Assembly: GCA_964355075.1 (NCBI GenBank)
Contig: CAYHCF010000009.1
Coordinates: forward strand, 35,420 to 99,419
DNA: 64,000 nucleotides
Origin: B1 sp964355075
GTDB lineage: Bacteria; Bacteroidota; Bacteroidia; UKL13-3
Direction: 5' to 3'
The translations under genes were made by a program, and so were the position numbers. Below the pieces are notes generated by a model that worked only from the letters and a program-made list of their open reading frames with translations, searched no databases and was not told where the DNA came from. This document shows positions 33,943 through 44,100 of this stretch, in pieces (the stretch's first letter is position 1; each line of letters starts with the position of its first letter).

Positions 33943-34947
33943 ATGAGAAGAATATTTCTTTTCTTAATCATTTTAACTTGCAGCTTTAATAAAATATATG
34001 GACAAGCAGGAACCGACCTGCCAATTATTGAAGATTTTGAGAGAGATACTGCATGGATTTGGAAGCCTTGGATAGATTGTACCAACCGTCCCAATTCAAC
34101 ATTAAATAAAGGTTGTGCTCATTCAGGTAAACTAGGATTGAATTGCCTTGATGATTGTTTTATTAGAATGGACCTGCAAATTGGCTTACCTGGTCAGGTA
34201 ATTAGCTGCTGGGTTCGTTTCCAGGGAAAAACAAATGCATATTTGGGATTTGGAAGAAATTCAATAGGAATGGGACATGGATATCACTTAGTTTTAGCCC
34301 CGGAAAAAAACTCTTTCGATTTTAGAAGATCTGCGGATTATACCTATGCTAACTTGAAGTCAGTGTCCCAAACTTATAAAATGTATACATGGTATAGACT
34401 TGAGCTTACTTTTAACACCACCACCCATGTTACAGGGAAACTTTATTCAAGTAATGGAACTACTCTAATCAATACAATTACGCTTGAAATTCCAGATTTA
34501 ATACCCGGAGGTATTTCGTTTAGAGGCCATTCTCTTCATGTAGATGACATAAGAGGCGGAACAAAACAAGTAATTGCTGATACAAGTTTTGCCCCTAAAT
34601 TGGGAGTGCCCTTAATACTTAAAAACATTTTATTTGAGTCAAACAAAAGCAAATTACTGGAGCAATCTTTTGTTGAATTGGATAAGTTGGTGGCATATTT
34701 AAAACGCAATCCTAATTATAAAATTAATATAGTTGGCCATACAGATAGGATTGGAAAAGAAGACGACAATAAAAATCTCTCTGAGGCAAGGGCAAAAGCT
34801 GTTGCTGACAATTTAATCAAAGGTGGAATAAAAAATGCTAATATTAACTATGTAGGTTTTGGAAGTTTGAAACCAATAGCGACTAATTATACAGATGAAG
34901 GGAGAAAAAAAAACAGACGGGTAGAAATTATCATAAGGGCAAACTGA
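33943..34947 (+). CDS. OmpA-family outer-membrane protein
   Basis: This 334-residue protein has a signal peptide (MRRIFLFLIILTCSFNKIYG). An N-terminal beta-rich domain (about 25-205, with EDFERDTAWIWKPW and a Cys-containing CIRMDL-like stretch) resembles a jelly-roll/LamG-type carbohydrate- or protein-binding module. A C-terminal OmpA domain (about 220-334) includes ILFESNKSKLL, INIVGHTDRIG, LSEARAKAVADNLI and GRKKNRRVEIII. The OmpA part should bind peptidoglycan. It lies in the cassette region between GTTAGCACC (33870) and an attC-like palindrome (34985). Confidence 0.88.
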   Translation: MRRIFLFLIILTCSFNKIYGQAGTDLPIIEDFERDTAWIWKPWIDCTNRPNSTLNKGCAHSGKLGLNCLDDCFIRMDLQIGLPGQVISCWVRFQGKTNAYLGFGRNSIGMGHGYHLVLAPEKNSFDFRRSADYTYANLKSVSQTYKMYTWYRLELTFNTTTHVTGKLYSSNGTTLINTITLEIPDLIPGGISFRGHSLHVDDIRGGTKQVIADTSFAPKLGVPLILKNILFESNKSKLLEQSFVELDKLVAYLKRNPNYKINIVGHTDRIGKEDDNKNLSEARAKAVADNLIKGGIKNANINYVGFGSLKPIATNYTDEGRKKNRRVEIIIRAN

Positions 34948-34984
34948 TTTGGTTAATAGTGTTGTCGTGCTGGAAAATGCACAG

Positions 34985-35108
34985 GTGCTAACAGCGCACA
35001 TAAGATATTTTGGCATTGTGATTACGGATATATTTTCTACTTTCGTTATGCAGTTCTGGAGGACAGATTTGTGCAACCAAAACATCTCATGTCGCAAAAC
35101 GTTAGCAC
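34985..35108. other. attC-like imperfect palindrome 1
   Basis: The segment begins GTGCTAAC (34985-34992) and ends GTTAGCAC (35101-35108). Inner arms also pair imperfectly: ATAAGATATTTTGG on the left against the reverse complement ATGAGATGTTTTGG of the right arm. The size (124 bp), the position 37 nt after the OmpA stop, and the GCTAAC/GTTAGC ends fit an integron attC site. The outer 7-mers deviate from the RYYYAAC/GTTRRRY consensus, so the call is tentative. Confidence 0.5.
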
Positions 35109-35186
35109 TCATGTTTGGGTGGACTTCGAACCACTTGGAACTTAGGTTATAAAGTTGTACTTTTGCACTGTTAAAACGACAATAAA

Positions 35187-35441
35187 GTGACGCAATTAAT
35201 CAACATCACAGACATTAAAAATCTTTACCCAGACGAATGGGTTTTGGTTGGTAATCCGGTTATGGACGACGCTAAAATTGATGTTCTTTCAGGCGTGCCA
35301 ATCTACCATAGCAAGGACAAAAAGGAGGTGTGCTACATTGGCCGGGACAAGACCTCTGCCTTTGAGAAGATCACTTTAATTTTTACAGGTTCTTTCAAAC
35401 CGACAAGAAAAATTACCGGCATTTTTAACCGCGTTAAATAA
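35187..35441 (+). CDS. Small conserved protein paired with a retropepsin-like gene
   Basis: This 84-residue soluble protein has recognisable blocks: NLYPDEWVLVGNPVMDD, LSGVPIYHSKDKKEVCYIG, RDKTSAFEKITLIFTG and TRKITGIFNR. Similar small proteins precede retropepsin-like aspartyl protease genes in other bacteria. Here the stop codon overlaps the start of such a gene (TAATG). Its start ATG/GTG is uncertain; GTG 35187 is used. The function is unknown. Confidence 0.7.
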   Translation: MTQLINITDIKNLYPDEWVLVGNPVMDDAKIDVLSGVPIYHSKDKKEVCYIGRDKTSAFEKITLIFTGSFKPTRKITGIFNRVK

Positions 35442-35833
35442 TGACCTTTCCCTTCAAAAGAGAACCTGAAAGCGGACTCATCATCGTTAGCATTGAAATA
35501 GATGGTAAGTTCTAGCTTAAAATGGTACTGGATACGGGTGCAACCAACACGACAATTGACAGTAATGCCTTGTATTTGTTGGGCTAAGACCTAAAAGATA
35601 GTATCGGGACAGTAGAAATTGAAACTGCAAACGGCATCATAGAAACAGAAGTATTCGAAGTTGGTAGTTTTGCTTCACTTGGACAAATAAAAGAAAACTT
35701 TCAAATTCAGGTTTACGATTTCCTGGCACATGGCGTTTTCTCGGACTACAACGGACTTCTAGGGCTAGACTTTTTAGAGGGTCATCAGTTTTGCATCGAC
35801 ATGAAGTTAAACACTATTACTTTGACTCCTTAG
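35441..35833 (+). pseudogene. Retropepsin-like aspartyl protease with two in-frame stops
   Basis: From ATG 35441 the frame reads MTFPFKREPESGLIIVSIEI, DGKF, stop, LKMVLDTGATNTTIDSNALY, LLG, stop, DLKDSIGTVEIETANGIIET and on to TAG at 35833. LDTGAT is the catalytic motif of pepsin/retropepsin-type proteases and GLLGLDFL is the matching C-terminal motif. The two stops (TAG about 35513, TAA about 35585) lie in an otherwise continuous 131-codon frame, so this is recently inactivated, unless it is read through. Confidence 0.8.
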
Positions 35834-35852
35834 CTGGTGCAAAACATGAAGT

Positions 35853-35909
35853 GCTAACAGCTAGGGTTCCTGGTGTCCGAAGGACAAGCCATGAACCCTA
35901 GCTGTTAGC
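35853..35909. other. attC-like palindrome 2
   Basis: A 57-bp hairpin. The outer arms GCTAACAGCTAGGGTTC (35853-35869) and GAACCCTAGCTGTTAGC (35893-35909) are perfectly complementary over 17 bp. An inner GTCC-GAA-GGAC stem-loop is separated by unpaired bases, which attC sites typically show. The AGGGTTC...GAACCCT core also starts both 580-bp repeats. It lies exactly between the retropepsin pseudogene and a 5'-truncated gene, as a recombination junction would. Confidence 0.6.
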
Positions 35910-35918
35910 GGCCGAACT

Positions 35919-36755
35919 ATGCAAACAACAGCTATACAAAGTGATGGGAAAATTATTATCGGTGGCGGTTTCACTTCCTATAATGGTACGTCAAGAAACT
36001 ACATTGCCCGCCTGAATACAAATGGCTCCATTGACTCAACTTTTAATCCGGGATTAGGAGCAAACGGAGTAGTCGTAACAACCGCTATTCAAAGTGATGG
36101 GAAAATTATTATCGGTGGCCCTTTCACCTCCTATAACGGAACAGCAAGAAACTACATTGCCCGCATAAATGAAGATGGCTCCCTTGACGCAACTTTTAAT
36201 CCGGGAACCGGAGCAAACAATTATGTCTTAACAACCGCTATACAAAGTGATGGGAAAATTATTATCGGTGGCACTTTCACTTCCTATAAAGGTATGGGAA
36301 GAAATTGCATTGCTCGCCTGGATGCAGATGGCTCCCTTGACGCAACTTTTAACCCAGGAACCGGAGCAAACACACCTGTCTTTACAACCGCTATACAAAG
36401 TGATGGGAAAATTATTATCGGTGGCGGTTTCCATTCCTATAACGGAACAGCAAGAAACTACATTGCCCGCATCAATGGAGGTGAAGGAGTAGGTGTCAAT
36501 GAAGGCTATTTAGATAAACACTTTTTTAGTGCTTATCCAAATCCATCAAATGGAATTTTTCAATTGACCTTTGACCCTATGCCATCATCAAATGGAGAAT
36601 TAGAAATTTACAATGTGTCGGGTGAAAAAGTGTTTACAGCAGGCAACTTTAAACAGCAAATGCTAATTGACCTTTCTGCCTTAGCAAAAGGAATCTATTT
36701 TGTAAAAGTTTATTACGAAACAAAAGTGTATCATCAGAAAATTGTTGTTCAATAA
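35919..36755 (+). pseudogene. Delta-60 repeat T9SS protein, 5'-truncated
   Basis: The 278-residue frame begins inside a repeat unit and has no signal peptide. It contains four delta-60-type repeats of about 35 residues with the core TAIQSDGKIIIGGGFTSY and ARNYIARI. They are nearly identical in DNA over 105 bp, so they could undergo repeat-number change. A T9SS type A sorting domain closes it (AYPNPSNGIFQL, LAKGIYFVKVYY, KIVVQ). A protein needing T9SS cannot be exported without a signal peptide, so the gene was probably cut by the event that placed the palindrome at 35853-35909 beside it. Confidence 0.75.
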
Positions 36756-36829
36756 AGCAAGAGATCATGATTTTCAATGTTCCAAAACATTCACTTTCCA
36801 TAAAATAGACACAGTCCTCTTCATGTTTT

Positions 36830-36875
36830 GTCACTTTCTTTTGCATGCCCAAAAGAAAGTAACCCAAGAAAAGGG
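36830..36875. repeat. ACTTTCTTTTG hairpin repeat, copy 1
   Basis: ACTTTCTTTTG-CATGCC-CAAAAGAAAGT (36833-36860) is a perfect 11-bp stem, followed by AACCCAAGAAAAGGG. This type of hairpin is common in bacterial intergenic DNA. A degenerate inverted copy lies at 37244-37290. The stretch 36756-37485 has no gene and is occupied by these repeats, a TCTCGTC palindrome (36948-36969) and the element at 37087-37240. Confidence 0.8.
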
Positions 36876-37086
36876 CACCAACGGGACCAACTCCTCAATG
36901 GGCTTTTCGCGCAGCCAGCCACCACGAACCCGCCCATTAAGCAGTTCGTCTCGTCCTTAAAGACGAGATTGGATCACCACCGCACGCTAATACCAATTAA
37001 ATTGTTCATTATATAAGGTTAATGTTGTCAGATAATTCTTGTTTTATTGATAATATGATGGCCTTAAAAATATAAAGGACCGACCT

Positions 37087-37240
37087 ATTACGATTATGCC
37101 AGTAAATGTTAAAAAGATTGACGTGCGGCAGGCTTGGCAAGCAGACCTTGAGTAAGGCCTGTACTAACGCAAAATGGGGCCTTACGGCTTGGGATGCGTG
37201 CAGAGTCAATCTTTTTTTTACATTTACAAATGATCGTAAT
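37087..37240. mobile_element. MITE-like inverted-repeat element
   Basis: This 154-bp non-coding element has termini ATTACGATTATGCCAGTAAA on the left and, by reverse complement, ATTACGATCATTTGTAAA on the right. Both are followed by TGTAAAAA-like and AAGATTGAC blocks, giving about 36 bp of imperfect inverted repeat. The interior has further pairing (AAGGCC with GGCCTT). No second copy is in the window. Confidence 0.55.
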
Positions 37241-37243
37241 CAG

Positions 37244-37290
37244 TCTTGACTTTTTGGGTTACTTTTTTTGTCAAGAAAAAAAGTGACAAA
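37244..37290. repeat. ACTTTCTTTTG hairpin repeat, copy 2 (inverted, degenerate)
   Basis: Reverse-complement relative of 36830-36875: GGGTTACTTTTTTTGTCAAG and AAAAAAAGTGACAAAAT pair as a hairpin. Together the two copies flank the 37087-37240 element in opposite orientation. Confidence 0.7.
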
Positions 37291-37485
37291 ATAAAAAATG
37301 ATAACGAATTATTTGACTGAATGGACAATGATATTTTGAAAGCCGATAATAAAATAATTTGAAAAATATTATCATGTGTTAAAACGACTTTTTAAGGGAC
37401 GACTTAGTAATTCAATTGCATCCGGGTCACATTGTGCAGTTTTAAATATTAGAAAATCTTTTTATAAATAACCCATATTTGTAAC

Positions 37486-37959
37486 ATGAAAAGACTTACT
37501 GCCATAAATTTACTCATAGGTATTTGCATGTTTATTTTATCAGCAATTGTAACGGGTTGCTGTTATGGAGTTAAATGTGGGCCTTGCCCGGGACCAATGG
37601 CTGTTATCATAGTAAGTCCAATTATTCAGTTTGATATATCAGCAGGTAACTTTCAATTGGAAGATATTGACACGCTGTTATTGTTTAAATATCCACACAA
37701 TATCACATCAAAAATACCTTCAGATACCTTTTTCAATATTAAAAACAACAGCACTTTCACAGGAGTTAATCTTGATTACAATATGGCTGTAAGTGATCAA
37801 ACAATGAACCAAATTATTAAAATAGATAACTTGAAATACGAAATAACAGAATTTGGTAAAGGCTGTTGTGGCTGCGATAAATATGAGGTGCAAAGCATCG
37901 CTGTAAATGATACTGTTTATTTAATCAGTAAATTGCCGGTGCTCATTCATAAAAAGTAG
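37486..37959 (+). CDS. Hypothetical lipoprotein
   Basis: This 157-residue protein has a signal sequence with lipobox IVTGC near residue 25, followed by a Cys-rich CYGVKCGPCPGP segment. The mature part is beta-rich with a second Cys cluster, GKGCCGCDKYEV, near the C-terminus, suggesting disulfides or metal binding. It is transcribed toward the large surface-protein gene but separated from it by 200 bp. No family is recognised. Confidence 0.7.
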   Translation: MKRLTAINLLIGICMFILSAIVTGCCYGVKCGPCPGPMAVIIVSPIIQFDISAGNFQLEDIDTLLLFKYPHNITSKIPSDTFFNIKNNSTFTGVNLDYNMAVSDQTMNQIIKIDNLKYEITEFGKGCCGCDKYEVQSIAVNDTVYLISKLPVLIHKK

Positions 37960-38163
37960 GTGTTTTGCTGCTTTTAAAAAATATCCGGAACCAGTTGAAT
38001 TGTAAAATCTACATAGAAAGGACGTATAATTGATAGTCCAGAATAGCCCATGAGTACGAAACCCTTCCTTCTGAAACTGGTTTCAATAAAATCTTGATTT
38101 TTGAAACAAAATTGTTGATTGTTAATATAATATGTTAATTTCGATTTACCAATTCTCATCATT

Positions 38164-41100
38164 ATGTTACAAAAAATTACGCTTAAAAGTATTTCGCTTG
38201 CATTTTTTGTTACTTGTTTCTCAACAAATATTTTAGCAGGCAAGAGCGGAACAACCAAACAGGTTTCTCCGCAAAGCAACTACACTAAAGTTTCTTCAGG
38301 AAACTATGGGTTCATAGAAAATAAAGGCCAGATAACAGATCAGAATTATCTTGCAAACCCCGCAGTTAAATTCTTATTGAATATGGGTGGCCTGAATGTT
38401 CAGTTAAAAGCAAATAGCTTTAGTTATGATACCTATACCCTTATAAAAAAGAAAATAAAAAGAACGGATAATCCAATTCCCCAACCCGGCTTGGAAGATG
38501 AATTTGCGGTGTCCTATCAGTTTCATCGCATTGATATTGAGTTTAAGGATGCCAATCCAAATCCGGTGATTGTGGCTGCAAATCCTTCATCCGATTATAT
38601 CAATTATTTTACAGCCGGTACGCCCGAATCAGGTATTAACGCAGTGAAGCATTTTGGGAAAGTTACGTATTATGATCTGTATCCTCATATCGATTTAGAG
38701 TTTTATGCCAGACCGGGTACTTCTAAACCGGTTGAATATAATTTTATTATTCATCCCGGTGCAGATTTATCATTGATTCAATGGCAGTACAAGGGAAGTG
38801 ATCATATTGTTTTGAAAGAGGGAAAGATTCAAATACAAACAGCAAATGGTAGTCTCTTCGAAAGCGTTCCCATGTCGTTTGAAAAGGAAAATGGAAATAC
38901 GATCAAACTGAACTATAAAAATATCGGTAATGGATTATTTTCTTTTGATGCACATGATTATAACAAACAAAACACACTAATCATTGATCCGATACCTGAT
39001 CTCAAAGTAGCAACTTATTATGGTGATGTGGGAGTAGATTATGCACAGGGAATTACTTCCGATCTGGCAAATAACATTTATGTTACCGGAGCAACAACCT
39101 CTACTACCAATATAGCAAGCTCCGGAGCCTATCAAACCACCTATGGGGGAACCGGAACCTATAGTACGGGCGGAGATGTTTTTATCGTGATGTTTAATTC
39201 AACCGGAACACGCCTTTGGGCTACCTATTATGGTGGAACCGGCAACGAGGTTGGCCAGGGAATTAAAGTTGATAACAGCGGTAATATCTATGTGTATGGG
39301 ATGACTACTTCAACAACCGGTTTTGGTACAACAGGTACCTTTCAGCCGACTTTTGCGGGTGGAACCTATTTTGATGTTTTTCTCGCAAAATTCGGTTCAA
39401 GCGGATCCCGGATTTGGGGAACTTATTATGGTGGCAATGGTAACGACCGTGGAACTCCGAATGGCATTGTATTGGATACAAGCGGAAATATATACATAAC
39501 CGGCACCAATAATACGGCAAATAGCAGCGCAATTACAACCCCCGGAGCATACCAGGCTACTAACGGTTCAACCAGCGCCTATGACGAACCTTTTGCAGCC
39601 AAGTTCAGTCCTTCGGGATCAATTATTTGGGGAACCTATGTTGGCGGAGGCGGGAATTTTCATGATCAGGGCTATGCCATCGCATTAGATGCATCCAATA
39701 ATGTATATTTAACAGGGGCTTGCTTGGCAACTGCAGGAGTAACTACCGCCGGAGCCCATCAATCCACGCTCGGTGGAGGTACAGATGCTTTTATAGCAAA
39801 ACTGAATTCTACCGGTACAGCCTTACTGTATGGAACCTATTATGGTGGTTCACTTGGGGAAGTGGGTCAGGGTATTTCGGTTGATGCCGCCGGTAATATA
39901 ACACTTACAGGATATACTGCAGGGTCAACTGCCGGTATCGCCTCAACCGGTGCATACCAAACCACTTTTGGTGGAGGCACCTATGATGCATTTATTGCAA
40001 AATTCAATGCATCTGGAGTTCGCCAATGGGGTACCTATTATGGCGGAATCGGTGCCGACATCACCCGATCGGGCAAAGGAGATTTGAACGGAAATTTCTA
40101 CGTGCTCGGTGATGCTACAACAACAACGGGAATAGCCACGTTCGGATCATACCAAACTACCATAGCCGGAGCAAATGATGTTTTCGTTACCAAGTTTAAT
40201 CCTTTGGGTGTACCTATTTGGGGTACCTATTATGGCGGAACCCTGGAGGATTTACCTTTTAATATTGATTTAGATGGCCGTGGAAATATATACCTGGCCG
40301 GACGAACCGTTTCAGCATCAGGAATTGCTACAACAGGAGCCTACCGGACCATATTTGGCGGAGGCACTTATGATGGATTCGCAGCAAAATTTCAGGAACA
40401 GGGTACTTATAATAATGCAGGTGTTACTGCTTTAATATCCCCGAATAAATTTTGCACAAACATTCAAAGTGTTAAAGTAAGAATTAAAAATAACGGCGCG
40501 AACCGAATAGATAGCGTGCTGGTAAATTGGGAATTGGATGCGATGCTTCAAACTCCTGTCATGTGGAGATATACGCTAGATACACTCGGTGGTGTGGGGA
40601 GAACCGATACGGTTGTTACCTTGTCGAATAATGTGAGCTTTACAACCGGTGTGTCAAGAACCATCAGAGCTTGGACATCCATGCCCAATAATACACCCGA
40701 TACCACTAACTACGATGATACCATTTTTGTAACTTTAAAAAAGGGTTTATCCGGCTCCTACTCCATCGATCCTTTTGGAGATTACCCAACCTTTACAGCG
40801 GCTGTTTATGACCTCAATAATTATGGGCATTGTGGTCCGGTAAACTTCAGTGTTACCTCCGGAATTAGTTTTCCCGAAAATCCTATTATCATTACCCGAT
40901 CAGGAACAGCTACCGATTCGATTGTGTTTCAAAAAAGTAATTCAGGTCCCAATCCTGTTATTTTCGGAAGGAATGGTGGAGGAACGCTTGATGCCGTTAT
41001 CACCCTGGCAGGCGCTAGTTATATTACCTTTGATGGAATTGATGTGGCAGATAGTCTGGGCAATTTAACGGCTGCAACCCAAATGGAAATTGGATACCGC

Positions 41101-44100
41101 CTCATGAATGCTTCATCGGTAGTTGGTTCAAGTAATAACAAAATCAAAAACTGTAAAGTTATTTTAAGGCGAACCAATACCGCATCTATGGGTATTTTAC
41201 AATCTACCGTAAATGCTGCCGCCAGTCTATTGGGTGGCAACCATAATAACAGCTATGAAAATATCCGGATTGAAAATAGTTATAACGGAATCCTGCTTTC
41301 AGGTACAGCCGCTTTTCCCGATTCCAATAATGTGATTACTTCCAGCGGTACCGATAGCACCATTATCGGGGCTGATCTTGCCAATGATATCGGCAATGGA
41401 ACTTTGCTCGTGAATGGAATACAAGCCAACGAACAAAAAAACCTTGAAATCTCAAAATGTACCATCCGCAATTTAACCCATACCAGCACCCTATTGCCAT
41501 CAGGTATCTGGCTGAACAATATTTCAAGCACAGCAAATTACGGCAAAGCACGCATTTATAACAACACGATATTTAACCTTTCCCGAACCAGCGCAACCGC
41601 TACCGGTGGACTTACCGGGATTCGCATCGATGTGTCTCCAAATGCCTCTGCCCTGGTGTATAATAATCAGATATATGGCCTGAGTACCGCTAATCCTGCT
41701 GCTGCCTCCGCCGTGTTTTTGCTTCGCGGGATTGCTCAGAGTGTTACCGCTGCCAATGGCAATGCCGAATATTATTACAACTCCGTTTCTATCAATACCA
41801 CTGCGACTAATCCAAGTGCTGCCGCTTTCTGGAAAGCCGGTACCGGATCTGTGATTTGTAAAAACAATATCTTTTCCTGTGTTACCGGCGCGCAAACCGG
41901 TGTGGCCAAACATTATGGTTCTTATATCGGTGCAGGCTCGGTGAGTGATGCTTCCAACAATGTACTTTGGGCGCCCAATACCAATGGCTTTGTCGGATAT
42001 TTAACTTCCGACAGAGCTACTTTGCAATTGTATGCTGCGGCCGTTTCCCCCGCTGCTCCTGCCGATGGAAATGAAAGAGGAAGTGCCAGTGCCGATCCTA
42101 ATTTTACGAGTGCCAGCGATTTAACTTTTGCAGGTAATTCCCCTGCTTCCCTGAACGGAACTCAAATTACCAATCCTGCTATTATAACCGATATTACAGG
42201 GGCAACCCGTAATGTTTCGCGACCTGCTATCGGTGCTTTTGAAACCTTTATGTTGCAGTTGGATTCATCTGCTCCCGTGATCAGCAATGTGCAGGTATTT
42301 AACAGCAATACGCCTGTAGTTTTGGCGCAGATCAATGATAAAAGCAATGCCGCTTATGCCGGTGATGTCCGGCTCTGGTACCGTGCCGGTGGAAGTGGAA
42401 TGTATTCTTCTTTTGCACCCGACAGTGTTCCTTCGGCAAGCATTAACGGAACCTATAAATGGGCAGCTTCTTTATCTACCCTATTGGTTGGAACCTACCA
42501 GTTTTATATCGCTGCCAGAGACCAGGTGGGTCAGGGAGTGAATATTGCCATCAATCCCATGTATTCAACTGCATTTACCGGATTTAATCCTTTTGATCCG
42601 GTTAACTTTACCGGCAATCCCGATGCTTCGGCCAATACCCGAACCTTTATGAAAACCGTAACACTGGCCGGAGGAACCTATACCGTTGGGCCTACCGGAA
42701 ACTATGCCAACCTCACTGCCGTTGCCAATACCTTAAATTCTTCTGCCCTGCTGGGTCATGTGGTATTTAGGTTACAAAGCAATTATGATGGCACAACCGG
42801 AGAAACTTTCCCGATTACTTTTAATGAGTTAATGGTAAACGGTGGCAACTGGACGGCTACCATCAGACCCGATACGAGCGTTACAGCCAGAGAAACTTCG
42901 GGCGATCCCGGTTCTGGCATTCCGCTCATTGTTTTAAACGGTGCCAAACGAATTATATTTGATGGAAGACCCGGTAGCACCGGTACCGCTTTGGAATGGA
43001 CTTTTAGAAACAAACGAACTGCGGCTTCTTTCTCTCCTGCCTTCACTTTTCAAAACGGGGCGCAACAGGATACACTTCGCTACTTGAAAATTGAATCCGC
43101 AAATTCACTGGCTACGAGTGGAACTATTTTCTTTTCAAACAGTACCACTTTTGGAAACAGTTATAATAAAATAGACAATTGCGAGATCCGCGACCGTTCT
43201 GATATTACAGGTGTTCCTGCCATCGGAATTTACAGTCTGGGTACGCTAAATATGAGCAACGACAGCAATGCCATCACCAATAATAAAATTTACAACTGGT
43301 CATCCATCGGAATCGCTGTGGCCGGAAGCGGCAATGGGGCCGGATGGAATATTTCAAATAATAGTTTTTACATGACCGCTGCACAAACCACCGATCAAAC
43401 GGCCATTAGCTTTTTGACTCCGGGTACAAGCGGAATACGAAGCCGGATTAATTCAAATTATATTGGTGGCACCGCTGCACTTTGTGGGGGAACTGCCTGG
43501 GTAAATTCGGGGGCATTAAGCTGGAGAGGAATTGTTTGCAATACCGCTACGGCTGATTCCACTTTTATTCAAAACAATACCATTCAAAATATCTCTTTAA
43601 CCAGCACAACTGGCACCTATGCGGCCATTGATCTTGCCGGTGGATTGAGCAGTATCCGCGGAAATACCCTCGGTCACAATACCACGCTCAACAGCATTGT
43701 TTCTGCTCAGTTGGGCGTAATGGGCAATATCTTAATCGGGGCGGCAAATACATCCCAGGTTTATGATAACCTCATTGCCAATATTCGTTCTACCGGCAAC
43801 GCAACAAGTGCCTCTCATTGTGGGATGCGGATTTCATCGGCAGCAGCCATCATTAGAAACAATACCATTCATGACCTCAACGCCGATAATCCAACTGTGT
43901 CTTCTTCGGTTCCGGCAATCAGTGGTATCTTATTGCTGAATGCAGGTACCCAGCAAAGCATTCTAAACAATACTCTTTACAATATTTCAACATCGGGTGG
44001 TTCAACTGCAGCTGCTACTTCTTCGTTTGGAATCAATGTTTCGGGTGCAGGCACAACAGGCACCATAAGCGGAAATAAAATTTATGGAATCACCAATACT

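Noticed and set aside
34813..35112. Minus-strand frame of 99 codons after the OmpA gene
   Set aside because: It spans the end of OmpA and the attC-like palindrome, has no recognisable domain, and starts inside the palindrome.
35441..35833. Stop-codon recoding (pyrrolysine or read-through) in the retropepsin-like frame
   Set aside because: The two stops are different codons (TAG and TAA) with no recoding element seen. Pseudogenisation is simpler.
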